Part shown: positions 35,363-46,466 of the stretch, in pieces
How the letters are laid out: the number at the start of each line of letters is the position of its first letter
Numbering within the stretch: position 1 is the stretch's first letter
Assembly (NCBI RefSeq): GCF_037179485.1
Contig: NW_027040757.1
Location: 3,031,001-3,095,000 of the forward strand
Length of the DNA stretch: 64,000 bases
Reading direction: 5' to 3'
Source of the DNA: Ochlerotatus camptorhynchus
Lineage: Eukaryota; Arthropoda; Insecta; Diptera; Culicidae
Notes under the pieces: generated by a model
Databases searched by the model: none
The model's input: the letters and a program-made list of their open reading frames with translations, nothing else
What the model was told of the DNA's origin: nothing
Translations under genes and position numbers: made by a program

Positions 35363-36274
35363 TTGAAAGGTGGAGGATTCAACCTACGGAAATGGAGCAG
35401 TAACTGTCCAGTTGTCTTGGAAAAAATACCCGAGGAACTCAGGGATGACCGCACTTCTTTCGAGCTGGACGATTCAAGCGCAACCATAAAAACACTAGGG
35501 CTGATCTGGGAACCTAGGCTAGACGTTTTTCGATTCAAGGTGCCGCAATGGAGTTCGTCGGAAATATGCAAGCGTTCCGTTATTTCCGATCTTGCGCGGA
35601 TTTTCGACCCTCTTGGGCTTATTGGAGTTGTAATCATCACTGCCAAAATATTCGTCCAAACTCTCTGGAAACAGAAATTCTCGTGGGACGAACCACTACA
35701 AGATGAACTCGGAGCTCAATGGACAGAGTTTCGAGACAGCTTATCAAACCTAGAAACCCTCCAGATTCCTAGATGGATCGCTTTTCGCAAGGATTGTCTT
35801 GCCGTTGAGCTCCACGGCTTTTGTGACGGATCAATGAAGGCCTATGGAGCATGTTTGTATATCCGATGCACACACTTCGACGGAACAATCACTTCGAATT
35901 TGCTGGTTGCTAAATCCAGAGTAGCTCCGCTGGCAGAATCTGAAAACAAGAGGAAAAAACTTACGACGCCCCGCTTGGAGTTATCATCTGCTGTATTGCT
36001 GGCTCACCTGTACGAAAAGACATCTGCAAGCATCCAAGTATCGACCCAGCCGTACTTTCACACCGATTCCACGATCGTAAGGTACTGGCTGTCATCAACC
36101 CCATCACGTTACCAGATGTCCGTGGCAAACAGAATATCGGAGATACAACACCTCTCACCAGGAGTGGAACATGGAGGCATGTGGCAGAGAATCCCGCAGA
36201 TCCACTATCTCGCGGCATTTCACCTGTTGATTTACAGGCTAACGCGTTATGGTGGCATGGACCGGATTGGTTGA
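35363..36274 (+). pseudogene. BEL/Pao connection and RNase H region
   Basis: About 300 codons open. It includes DPLGLIGVVIITAKIFVQTL, then an RNase H fold with the first catalytic Asp in LHGFCDGSMKAYGACLY, Glu in TTPRLELSSAVLLAHL and a later Asp in YFHTDSTIVRYWL, as in BEL elements. RNase H removes the RNA template during reverse transcription. A frameshift near 36180 leads into the next segment (NPADPLSRGISP, typical of BEL). Confidence 0.85.
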
Positions 36275-36355
36275 GGAAAGCTAAACAGATGTGGCCTGAA
36301 ACGCAAGAAGTTGTACTAGATAAACTGGATCGAACGGCTCTCGAGGAAGGATCCA

Positions 36356-37860
36356 TTGTGGCAGCAGTTTCTACAATTACTCTATCGAGCGATCTTTGGG
36401 ATACACTCTACATTGCATCGTGTGGAAAAGCTGGTTGCATGGTTGCTCAGATTCAAGTACAACGCGCTGCAGGCTCGTAGATCAATATCCAAGAAGATAG
36501 GTCCACTGACGTTTACGGAACGAGAAGGCGCTCTGTTGCATCTAGTGAAGCTATCACAACAGGAATGCTTTACTCAGGAAATCGCAGATCTCGAAAGGAA
36601 TGGGGAGGTTAAGTCAATTTCTCGCATCAATGCATTAAATCCGATGCTGGTCGAAGGAGTACTCCTAGTTGGCAGCGGGTTGGAGAATGCACAAATCTCG
36701 CAGAGCCGGAAGCATCCTATGTTATTGAATAAAGATCATCCGCTAACATCCATGATCATTCGTCGATACCACTACGAAAATCTTCACGCTGGTCCTCAAC
36801 TGTTGATATCAAGTGTTCGCGAACGGTTTTGGCCACTCAGTGCTCGAAGTCTTGCTCGGAAGATTGTGCATAGATGTATAACCTGCTTCAGGAACAAACA
36901 CAACTGTGCAGACTGATGGCTGACCTCCCGGCTCAACGGGTAGCACCTGCTCCGCCATTTCCACGGGTTGGTGTAGACTATTGCGGTCCTTTTTTGATAA
37001 ACTATCTCTTCCGGAAAAGGATAACCGTCAAGTACTAGGCTAACCAAGGTGGTACACATGGAAATGGTAGCCGATCTCACCACGCAAGGATTTTTGGCTG
37101 CATTGAAAAGGTTCGTGGCTAGGCGAGGAAAGCCCACCTTGATCATGTGCGATAACGGTTCCAATTTCGTGGGTGCAAAACGGGAGTTAAATGAGCTCGC
37201 CGTACTATTTGAAAACCAAAAATCCCAGCAATCCATAGCTGCACGCGAATTGAATTTAAGTTCATTCCAGCCAAATCCCCAAACTTTGGTGGCTTGTGGG
37301 AGGCTGCAGTTAAATCAATGGAGCAGCACCTGAGGAAGACCATTGGATTGAAGATTGTTACGCCTGATGAACTACACACTGTCCTAGCACACATCGAAGC
37401 GTGTCTGAACTCCAGGCCACTCACACACATCAGCAGTGACCCAAACGATCTCAGCGTGTTGACTCCAGGTCACTTTCTTATCCAGCGACCACTAACGGCT
37501 GTCGCAGAACCGTGGCTGCAGGATATTCCTCAAGATTGTCTCTGTGGTGGCAGCAGGCTCAAGACTTCGTTCAACGCATTTGGTCCAGATGGTCGATGCA
37601 ATATTTGTCTGACCTGCACAACAGGACTAAGTGGACCAGGCACAGGAACAACCTGTTTGTAGGGACAATGCTTCTTATCAAGGAGGATAATCTCCCACCC
37701 CTGAAGTGGCTTTTGGGAAGAGTAACGCATATCACCCGGGAGCAGACGGAAACATCAGGGTCGTAGCCATTAAGACGAAGGATGGAAGTTTCTTTCGGGC
37801 AATCTCCAAAATCTGCATATTGCCCATCAGCGATAACGACCCACCACCAACACCAGTTAA
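36356..37860 (+). pseudogene. BEL/Pao integrase remnant
   Basis: The N-terminal HHCC zinc region is visible as YHYENLHAGPQLL, then CITCF. The DDE core has its first Asp in VGVDYCGPF (~36968), the second in MCDNGSNFVGAKREL (~37145) and the Glu in FGGLWEAAVKSMEQHL (~37285). The C-terminal part has PGADGNIRVVAIKTKDGSFF. These pieces lie in different frames (breaks near 36916, 37030, 37240 and 37560), so the enzyme, which would insert element DNA into the chromosome, is dead. Confidence 0.85.
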
Positions 37861-38529
37861 GTGTTTATGTTTTAAAAAATTTCAAAAATCTTATTGAATG
37901 TTTTGTCTTTATAGCCGCTGATCGCCGAACGCCACTGGCCTTCCTGCGAAATCATCCACGAAATCTGCGTCTTGCTAGGCAACATCAACCGCTTACCCCA
38001 ATTATTCAGATACACTTGCTGAATTTCAATACCCGGTTCGATTCCTTGATTGTGGCCAAATCATGGAATCCGGCACGATTCCGTGCCTGTGTAGGTTCAT
38101 CTGGTTTGCTCCTATCATCAACGGTACAGCAAGCCAGCTGCAGCAATCCAGGGAAGAGCCACTGCACGAGCATCCAGTAAAGACCAGCCACTACAATCTA
38201 CCATCCATGAAGTTCACTCAGCATCCGAGTTAAGAATCACTACAACAGTTAGCTCCTAGGAACTGCAACTGTCCAACCGGACACGTTCAACCTGGTGAAT
38301 ACATCATCATCAGCGCAGGAGCGAAGGAGAATCCGCGTTAGAGGCCGGCTACAATCGATCTACGAGACGATGTCGGTATGAAGCCAGCCGGTACGAGTCA
38401 GATGCTATCCTATTGACGACTTCAATCAACACCGAGTGGTAGGACACCATCGGTACCGCCTGCAGAAGTGTTCCGTACACACCATATCACCAATTATATC
38501 CATTCCGCATATTTCAAGGTGGCCGGTTA

Positions 38530-38761
38530 TGTAAATTATTTCTTTAATTTAAATCATTTTTAATGATATCAAACCCACTCTACAACAATCATCTGCTTCA
38601 CTGATGATTGCGAGAGGGAACTCACTCTCACTATCGCAGCATTCAGCAGATCGAAGTAATAATCTAAAGAACAACCGATAGGCATGATACTGGCAATCAA
38701 TAACGATAAAATCAGTTTCAAATATAATGTGCTTCTGATCAGTTGTGTTCCCCTCTAACCA
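38530..38761 (+). repeat. 3' LTR of the BEL/Pao element, truncated
   Basis: Matches 29927-30160 and stops abruptly after TGTTCCCCTCTAACCAGT. The rest of the LTR is missing and unrelated sequence follows. Confidence 0.85.
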
Positions 38762-39099
38762 GTGCACACCGGGCAAAAATTGACAAAACCGCGACTAAAT
38801 TGAATATCTCGGCTGCCAAACGGTTTCAGTCAAAATGTTATACATATTCTCAAAGGAAAAATTCTGCTGAATCAATTGTTGGTAGTCTCATTGGCCGGAG
38901 ACTATTGCATACCGAGATCAGCAATTTGGCGCTTATTAGAGGCCCGGTCTAGATAAGCCTTTTAATTTTACACGTATCACAATACCTAGATTGAAAATTT
39001 TCCTCAACTTGTGCAGTAAACAAATGCTGAACAGTTTCTTGATTCTAAACAACAGCGAAAAAATTGCATGGTTCTAGGACAATTTTTATAATGTGGCCA
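38762..39099. other. Unassigned sequence
   Basis: No domain or RNA gene. The phrase CCAAACGGTTTCAGTCAAA (38816) weakly resembles the ends of the CACAGT repeat family seen at 46467 and 57145. Confidence 0.35.
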
Positions 39100-39208
39100 C
39101 TTGGTACAAGGCTGGCGAACTGTGGCCATGGATCGAGTAAAGTGGAGACGGCTTCTTAGGACAGCAGAGGACAACATGGCCTTAGCCTGATTGGTAAGGT
39201 AAGGTATG
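39100..39208 (+). mobile_element. RTE-like 3' terminal fragment with GGTAA tail
   Basis: About 100 bp matching the complement of 4422-4525, ending GATTGGTAAGGTAAGGTA. It defines the 3' end of the family as a short GGTAA repeat, as is usual for RTE-type elements, which often end in short tandem repeats rather than poly-A. Confidence 0.85.
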
Positions 39209-40168
39209 ATCAAATTTATTATCTACCATAACCATATTGAGACAAGATGATACTCACCCTAGTGGCTCAACCAAGACTCCCGGTCCCGGTAGCATGAGAC
39301 CCCTGAACTGCGTCACAGGGCCGGCATGCTCCTGGGTAATTCGGAGGTTCTACGCGCAACAAAGTGTGCAGAAACTGTGGGATTTCTATAGTGATGGTGA
39401 AATTAATTGAAAGCTAAAGTGTGGGTGGAAAACGTCTAGAAATTTATTAAAATGGTATTATGGTGCGCTCTCTGGTGGTGATTGTGTTGGAGCCGATGTT
39501 GTTTGACCGTGATGGCGGTCCATGGCTTGATCACTCCGTCAACAATGGCGGATCGGCTTCAACTGGTCTGAAAGATGGCGCCTGGTGACTGGAGCTGTCG
39601 TCACAACAATGGCGGATTGTAGGCTTGGGTTTGAGCGTTGCGATGGCGGTTCACAACCAGGGAATGTAGCGATCTCTGTGCAGCTACCATAAGTAGCCTT
39701 TTCTGTTGGCAACGGCGTCTCCCTTCGTTGGTAAATATCAGCTGACCGTGAAAAGGGCCACCTTGGTCGAGCCGAGAAGGGTCTTCCTCCTTAACGATTA
39801 GGGCTCCGAGTCCGAGGATGTTCCCTTTCTGGCAATTACAAGCCGGAGAGTGGAAGGGCCTTGAGTTTTAGACCAAGACAGTCGAGATTGACTTGGTCGA
39901 AACGTGCCGATCGTGAAGATATCCGTGGAACAAATAAAAAAGGTCCTGAACGGAACAGAAAGAGGTCGTTCACTGGACTTTGAGGCACTTTGTTCGGTTT
40001 ACTATAGTATTGACTGCACTCACGTCTTGTACGCACGAACGCCGGTATACTTCTGGGCAAAGGTTGACCATCCCAGTTATCAAAAGCCCTCCTTTTTCCA
40101 TTCAGTTTTCAATTCGATCCTTATTTCCTCCATTTTCCTTCCTTGTAGCTTATCACCACCCATCCATA
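39209..40168. other. Unassigned sequence
   Basis: Contains several ATGGCGG phrases between 39510 and 39650, but no clear tandem period. It may be part of an LTR or other repeat; I do not recognise a gene. Confidence 0.35.
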
Positions 40169-40304
40169 GGGGCTTATTACGGATGTCACTTCACGGTGAA
40201 AACTTGTCATTTGTCGTCACAGTGAAGTGATTCCCATTTGATTTGTACGGCAATCACGGCTCTTATTCTCAATATCACTTCCTTATCACCGTGTAATAAG
40301 GCCC
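40169..40304. mobile_element. Small MITE-like element (136 bp)
   Basis: Starts GGGGCTTATTAC and ends GTAATAAGGCCC, a ~12-bp imperfect TIR. CACTTCAC/CACTTCC phrases lie just inside each end. Non-coding; directly left of the mariner copy. Confidence 0.6.
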
Positions 40305-40380
40305 ATCATCTCCTTCGCCTATTCAGTTTTTCTACCACAGTTGATCACAACACCCTTTCGATCCTGTCTCGCCCAAGTAA

Positions 40381-41229
40381 GTTTATAAAAATATCTTTTA
40401 TAATTAGATTTAAACTGCTGCTCGTTTTCCATGGATTTATTAGTTTTTTGAGATTCCGTTTGACCAAGGCCAAATACCGTTCGATAGGGCGGAGATCTGG
40501 GCTGTTGAGAAGGTTATGGTCTTTTAGTACCACAACCACGTTGTTGGCATCGTACCACTCGATTGCCTTTTTCCCATAGTGGCAGCTCGCCAAGTCCGGC
40601 TAGAACAGCACAGGTCTATTATGTTGCTTTAGAAATGGTAGCAGCTGCTTTTCCAGGTACTCCTGGACGTAGATCTCTTGATCGATGGTTCCGGTAGTAA
40701 TGAAAATGCCGCTTTTTAGATCACACGTTCATATGGCCTGCCAGACGTAATATTTTTTCGGGAACTTCGATAGTTTGATGGTTTTCAAAACTTCAGCCAC
40801 ACAGTCGAACTTTGTGAGCAGATTCGTATACAACTTTCAGGACCGCTGCTTTGCCGACGTGTTTTGTTTGTAATCTCGGTTTGCTACCTTCATCTTCTTA
40901 AACGTCGACAACCCAGCTCGTTTCTTGGCCCGCTGCATAGTAGTATGGAAGACATTGAGCTTGCCAGCGACGTTCCGGATGGAGAGGTTAGGATTCCGCT
41001 TATATTTCACCGCCACCTTCTTCGTTGTCGCTGCCACGTCCGCATTAAGATTGCCGCCGCTTCCAGGCTTCCTGGCGGTCGACAGACGCTCCCCGAACAT
41101 TTTTAAAACGTTTTTCACGGTCGATTTGGCCACATCCAGCAATTTTGCCAACTTGGCGTGTGAGAACGTCGGATTTTCTTACTGCACGAGCAAAATTTTG
41201 ACTCACTGCTCCTCTTGCTTGGACGTCAT
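40381..41229 (-). pseudogene. ITmD37E-type (mariner superfamily) transposase pseudogene
   Basis: The minus-strand start (MTSKQEEQ) is at 41229. The N-terminal helix-turn-helix half includes LAKLLDVAKSTVKNVLK and NPNLSIRNVAGKLNV. The catalytic core retains PDLASCHYGKKAIEWYDANN and SPDLRPIERYLALVKRNLKK; counting residues gives exactly 37 between the second Asp and the Glu, the DD37E signature. Lesions: stops after QEEQ and LLVQ, the segment that should hold the first catalytic Asp is deleted between KFDCVA and KYYVWQAI, and a stop replaces Trp before PDLASC. The enzyme would cut and paste the element at TA sites. TIRs were not located. Confidence 0.85.
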
Positions 41230-42987
41230 TTTGAAAACAGGAGAGCAACCGGTGAAAACTCATCATAGCAACCATTGTATATACACTCAACTTTCAAATG
41301 CAGCATTTCAGGTTGTTTAAATGCATTTTTTACATAAATACACCAATTTGAAGTTGACCAATTTTTGCGCGTACCAGACTTTAACACAAATTTATACATT
41401 TTTCAATTTACAGCAACTTTACCAACAATCCTACTAATCCTACTAACCCAACACTGACACTAAAAAAACACTACAACTTCCTAATACAACATGCACAAAT
41501 TAAAACCTAGGACATTGTAACTAAACGGTTACAATATCATCCGACATATCATATCACATCTACTTGACGAATTATGACTGTCCATCTGAGCAACTTTGCC
41601 TTCAGGCATCAAATTGCTACGACATCACCAGCTAGATTGCTGATCAGGCCCACTGTGCATTGGGGCAAATGAAAGCAAAACGTATTGCTAACTTCGTCAA
41701 TCATCACCAAACTATTGATTCAAACGGTGACGACAAGAGCACTGACCAAGTTGCAGATAATGAACCAACAGTAGCTTCTAACCTCTTTTCAATTTGGACT
41801 ATTTTCTCAAAAGCCTCTTGTCTCCGTGCCTTAATCCCTCGATGTTATTAGCTTGAAGTCGTTCAATGTTCAATTCAAACTCAAACCAAATGGATCTCAA
41901 CCGTCAAGCACTTTTCATCGCATATCGATCGGTCCATTTTCGACACTGCGTGGGGCCGAGCCATGCTCAAACAAGTACGATGAACGAGAAGCATATTTAC
42001 CCGGCTTCAATTATACCGAGTCTCAAGAGCTCCGAGCGCACAAACACCCAATTACTGCTTCCTGGAAGTACCATAAACATACACTTCCCCTTGCTTGGCC
42101 TCTCGGCCTTTATGTAGATCAACCAAAAATACGGAACATTGCTCTTCATTAGCAGGCTGTAGTCGAGTGCCTCCTCCGGAAACTAACGATTGGAGGGGGG
42201 GGGGGGGGTTTGCTACCCAGAAGGTAGCCAGAAGCGCCAAACATTCAAATTGTTTCGAAAAACTGTCATAAATTTTGAGCTTGTTGTTCGGTTTCGAGCC
42301 GGAGCATGAAATCGAAGGCAATGAATTAACCTTCCGGAATTTTCCTCGAAGTTTCGCGGCACAAATGAATTAAATGCTGCGGGTTCATTTGCGTGAAGAT
42401 TCGGGGGTGGGTGCTTGGTGGCCAGCGGATCATTATGGAGTATGCAGCGTGAAGATGGATGCCGGGTATTTTGGCAGCCAGAGATATGAATTTTGAGAAT
42501 GCTGCACAGTTATCTCGGTGGCTCGTTGTTGGAATGCAACTATCGAAGCGAGGACGATCCGAACGATTCGTGCCAGTTCAGCGGAGGAATGTAATGTGGC
42601 TTGTGCTCTTTTGGGAAGTGAAATGGTAGGTACCCATCACCAAATTGGAATCAGACGGTCTCGATTCGATTTGGTTTAATTTCTGAGTCTGACTGCATCC
42701 GGGGAGGAGGAAAAGCGAGCGAGAAAGTAGTGCGATGATATAATATAGTAAAGCAGGAATTTGACTTGAACGCTCGAAGAATTTGGAAGATGAACGTGAA
42801 GTCAGTGACTGACAAACTTTGGATTCAAGGGTAGATTGTACTGAGTTATTTACGATCCACGTATTTACCAACAAAGGCTACATAATGGATGCTGTTTACT
42901 ACTTTTAGATTGTCATTTGGCTACTGAATCTAGACTACTACGTTGCTACCATTCAAAGCTAGATAGTTTCGTACTGTGGTTTGCAAA
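41230..42987. other. No recognised gene; poly-G tract
   Basis: Short frames without domains. A run of about 15 G lies near 42194-42209. The last few hundred bases should hold the promoter of the peritrophin-like gene, but I see no convincing TATA box or initiator. Confidence 0.4.
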
Positions 42988-43508
42988 ATGAACAACAACT
43001 TGGTGAAGTGGCTTTTAGGAACATTGTTCGTTTTGGTAAGATCAGTTCACTAGGAGATTACACATCTTAATATTCAACTTCACTGCAGATCACCGTGCTA
43101 CACCACGCCAAGCCGCAATTTGCCGGAACGGATTGCAGTGGGAGAAGCTACTTGTGCGTTGACGAACGCAGTTTCCAATTTTGCAATGACCTTCTGGATG
43201 GAATGGCCCAAACCATGGATGCCCTAGTTTACCCCTGCCCTCCGAATACCTTCTGCAGTGATGCAGGAACGAATGTGTGCGATTACCCAGTTTCCTCACA
43301 TGCACCACCGATACCTGGAGTAGCTCACGTTGGTGATTTTACTTGCTTTTCTGCGGGACGATTTCCACATCCTTGGGATTCCAACAAGTTCTATTGGTGC
43401 GTGTCAAACGGATACAAAGATTATACAAGATATGAGATGAGTTGCGCTTTGGGCAGGCCGTTTGATGCTGTCCATGGGTGGTGTTCGGGATCGGGTTGGA
43501 TAAACTGA
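42988..43508 (+). CDS. Secreted peritrophin-like chitin-binding protein (two exons)
   Basis: Exon 1 (42988-43035) encodes MNNNLVKWLLGTLFVL. A 53-bp intron (43036-43088, GT...AG, phase 0) follows, and exon 2 (43089-43508) ends in a TGA stop. The ~155-residue product opens with a hydrophobic signal peptide that probably ends before QFAGTDC. The mature part has two cysteine clusters: C-SGRSYL-C, FQFC, LVYPCPPNTFC and TNVC, then FTCFSAGRFPHP, FYWCVSNG, MSCALG and GWC. The spacing and aromatic residues resemble type-2 chitin-binding (peritrophin-A-like) domains, which bind chitin in gut lining or cuticle. A polyadenylation signal AATAAA lies at 43558. This is the only intact host gene I can support; whether it is expressed is unknown. 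Confidence 0.8.
43036..43088 (+). other. Intron of the peritrophin-like gene
   Basis: 53 bp, GTAAGA donor and CTGCAG acceptor. Short size is typical of mosquito introns. Splicing joins the two halves of the signal peptide in frame. Confidence 0.75.
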
Positions 43509-43557
43509 AGAGTGGTCGATTTATTGGTGCTGTAATAGTTTTAAGATGCTGATTGAA

Positions 43558-43563
43558 AATAAA
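43558..43563 (+). terminator. Polyadenylation signal AATAAA
   Basis: Canonical hexamer 50 bases past the stop codon of the peritrophin-like gene. Confidence 0.7.
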
Positions 43564-43607
43564 TTAGATAAGAAAGCACGCCAGTTCGGCTTTTCGGAGT
43601 AGACGGT

Positions 43608-43758
43608 GAGATACTGAAGAGGCAAATCAATGCAAGCTTTCATCAGTCACACTAGCACGTGTGCATCTGTACAAGTCCCTAACGGTTCATCGAAAATGGG
43701 TTTAAGCTTTACACAGGTCTCCAGACATCCTGCCATTCAGTCTCGACCCTAAATTCAG
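43608..43758 (+). repeat. Repeat shared with 55508-55626
   Basis: Both contain GCAAATCAATGCAAGC, then after a variable piece GGTTCATCGAA or GATTCATCGAA, TTTACACAGG or TTTGCACAGG, and ACATCCTGCCA with TCTCGAC. The copy here has about 32 extra bases. It lies just downstream of the peritrophin-like gene and just upstream of a palindromic-ended repeat. Nature unknown: part of a local duplication or a transposon. Confidence 0.75.
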
Positions 43759-43819
43759 GGTGGTTACGACTGCTCAGGTGTCTCAAGTTTTACGATTTTC
43801 CAGATATTGAACAAATTTT

Positions 43820-44158
43820 TTGACGTAGGACTACGTCTGTGATTTTTATATGAGGGTTAACTTTGTGAAAACCAAAAATGGAACATGTAACGAAATTATG
43901 AAAGTTTTTTAATGTTAATAACTCAGCTGCCCCTGGTCCAATTTCAATAATTTTAACACCAATCGATCAGAAATATTTCTACGCATCTGTTTTTCATTTT
44001 GAATTGTAAATTGCACAAATGTGGTATTCTCCAGTTCACAACGAAAGGCTCTCCGCAAGCAGCTAGCTATCAAAGCTGCCCTCAGGACCACCATAAATTT
44101 GTTAAAGAGTATGATTTGGCCCATAGGGCTGTCCCTTGTGAGCGTAGTCTTACGTCAA
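43820..44158 (+). mobile_element. Palindromic-ended repeat (copy 1) with histone H3-tail-like segment
   Basis: Begins TTGACGTAGGACTACGTC, itself a near palindrome, and ends CGTAGTCTTACGTCAA, so the ends are inverted repeats of about 17 bp. The interior matches 54461-55220 and 13030-13193. A second copy of CCCAT(T/A)GGGCTGTCCCTTGT lies at about 44121 and again just outside at about 44173. Possibly a MITE; the target duplication is not clear. Confidence 0.75.
44036..44083 (+). other. Histone H3 N-tail-like coding fragment (copy 1)
   Basis: Read in one frame this gives QRKALRKQLAIKAAL, which matches histone H3 residues 14-25 (KAPRKQLATKAA) except Pro16 to Leu and Thr22 to Ile. No upstream ARTKQTARKS or downstream H3 fold is visible, so it is not a histone gene. 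Confidence 0.6.
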
Positions 44159-44199
44159 CTGTTTGTTCAACCCCATTGGGCTGTCCCTTGTAGTTTTTT

Positions 44200-45039
44200 A
44201 TTCAGATATTGGGTCTGGCGTGAATTTGGCACGAATCAGTTCCACTAAATCTGATGTCAACTTATGATTCAGCTTGAATTTTACCTTTTGGAATACTTCA
44301 TTCCAATCATTGAATGCATTTTAAAATGCTCATAAGTGCTTTTGTAATCAAATGATTTCAATCGACAACTTATTAGGACAGCTTTTACTCTCACGGAAAC
44401 ATTAAGTTTTTGATCCACACATACCAATTATAGATCTTTTAAGTTTACTGAAATAACATGATTGTGTAAATCAAAGCATTCCTAAGAATAATAGACGCCG
44501 TTTGGTGCTCAAGAGGATCTTAAATGACTTCTCAGGAACGATGGAAGAAGATTTTTTTTATGAAACAACAAATAGAAGGCGCTGATTATCAAAGGGAACT
44601 CAACTCTGCAAATCTCAATCTATGCCTAGTACTTTATCTGTGCCGACAGCTGTGCCCAGCGTTGCGCTGAACGTGCCGCATTGTGTCAATCAAGCTGTCG
44701 GTCTCAGTACCCCATGAGCTAGGCAACCCTGCAGTTATGAGTTTTGAGATTTTTTGCTTACAACTTCAAGCTCTCATGGATGGTTCATTCAAAAACGTCG
44801 ATCACGTTGTTAATGCTGATGATGGTGTTGTTGTTATTGAAATATATTTCTGAACAAGAAACAATTATATCAGCAGCTGTGTTTAAGATTTAACTTCTAT
44901 AAATATTTTTTGCAAATAGACTAGTGCGTTGCTAGACAAAAATAAATCTTTTTTCGGTGACTCTATAAGTGCAATGTAAGGAACAGATGTGAGTGGGCTA
45001 GATATTTATTGACCTGAAGATTATAATTATTATAGTTTA
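44200..45039. other. No recognised feature
   Basis: AT-rich intergenic DNA with no domain-bearing frame. No strong inverted or tandem repeat was noticed. Confidence 0.4.
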
Positions 45040-45730
45040 TGGTATTAATATCTCCTTTGCACTTCATTTGGGCCGGGGTCGGTATCGGTCTAGCCGGAAA
45101 CATCACACCAACCAGCTGCAGCTTACCGCCGCAATGTTCTGTCTTGTCTGCTGAAGCTGCTGTCACCGATCCTGGTCCTCACGGATTCGTACAGCGTCAA
45201 ACAAGCCCTTACATCCGAGGCCCTGACTCATCCCTGGGTCCAGGCGACGATGAAGTCCCAGCCATCAAACACGGTATTCAGCTGGGTCCCAAAGCACTGC
45301 AGAATACCAGGCAACTCTGAAGCTGACTTTCTGGCTGGGGCAGGACCATCGGCCCCTCGCTATACCAACGAAGTACCGTTACACGATGTCAAGCGATGGA
45401 TAGTGAGCTATGGGAAGCTTAGGACGCGGAGTGGGCCCAAAACCGCTCTTTCTTCATCTGACGGTTCAAAGGGACGACGAGGAAGTGGACAGAACCGTTG
45501 ATCCAGTGGGATCAAAAGATAGCGTCGCGTTTGAGGACCGGTCACAGCAAGACCTTTCACAATGTCGATGGAACGCCGTTCCACAGGACTTGCGTCGGTT
45601 CTAGAGCCCCAGCCTCAATCAGTATCAGAACCTGCGGGAACTCCACGGGCTACAAATAGCAAACGCGGCATGCTGGGTGATGACCCCTCCATACTGGCAG
45701 CAGTAATGCGCTTTTTAAAAGAAGCTGCAT
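45040..45730 (+). pseudogene. I-type non-LTR retrotransposon fragment: RNase H and C-terminal tail
   Basis: Frame 1 contains AGVGIGLAGNITPT and SLPPQCSVLSAEAA (RNase H). After a frameshift near 45165 it continues as DSYSVKQALTSEALTHPW and SWVPKHCRIPGNSEADFLAG, where His, Asn and the terminal Asp match the RNase H core. Further on, SRLRTGH and the final DDPSILAAVMRFLKEAALY correspond to the tail of I-clade elements. A 3' UTR may run to about 45920. The RT part is missing. Confidence 0.78.
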
Positions 45731-46005
45731 TGTATTTTAAAGTTAAGTGTTTTTTTAATTTATTTCGGCTGTTAGGACATCTCTGCCTGGTGGGGGACCT
45801 CCCGGTTCCTCCGGTGTGGAGCTCTGTCTTATTCAGACTTTAATGTTTGTGTTCTTTATATGCTTGATGTGGAGACTTATTTGGCCATACTCCAGCTCCA
45901 ACAGTTTCCATAAGTACGGCTAAAAAATGAGTTTATATATTATTTTGAATAGTTTTTCAATCGAGCAGAACTTTTGACATTACTTACCTCATCCGATGCT
46001 TCTTC

Positions 46006-46061
46006 CGGCACCAAACTTGGTACATCTCAATAAACGGCACCAAACTTGGTACATCTCAATA
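46006..46061. repeat. 27-bp sequence repeated in tandem (29-bp period)
   Basis: CGGCACCAAACTTGGTACAT and the bases following it occur at 46006 and again at 46035 without a mismatch over 27 bp. The core ACCAAACTTGGT is itself nearly palindromic. Confidence 0.93.
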
Positions 46062-46466
46062 TTTTTTTTTATAATTCTAGGATGATGCACTGTTACACCC
46101 TAGGTTACACCAGTATTGACCGATATTTTCATTTGGAGTAAACAAACCTTAGCAACGGGTAAATCGATTAGAAAAACTTCAGCGCTCAATAGTGTAGCCG
46201 TTTTATATAATATTGTTCGTTTCATACTTATCAACGTACGTGCCGAACAGAGTGTCATACTGTGTTTTGGCACAGTGCGCAGAGTTGATTTCCCCTTGCT
46301 GATTATAGTTGTAGTGTTTTGCAAATTTACCGAAGGTTCTGAAGTTTGTAGAACGTTTCGAAAGTTCCCGTTTCGGAAGTCACAACCTTAAGATCTGAAA
46401 TCTCTAAAACCTCTCAAATCAACTACGACCATATAAATCACCTGAATACCAATAAAATTTTCGCTG

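Larger units (their letters stand above)
29927..38761 (+). mobile_element. BEL/Pao LTR retrotransposon, defective, interrupted
   Basis: A 5' LTR beginning TGTAAATTATTTCT at 29927 and a truncated 3' LTR beginning at 38530 bracket gag, zinc knuckles, protease, RT, RNase H and integrase in the order used by BEL/Pao elements. About 1.77 kb (33201-34971) is a later DNA-element insertion. Multiple stops and frameshifts throughout make it non-functional. The LTR and internal region show small differences between copies, indicating an old insertion. Confidence 0.9.

Noticed and set aside
44036..44083. Functional histone H3 gene
   Set aside because: Only about 12 residues resemble H3; start, remaining tail and globular fold are absent.
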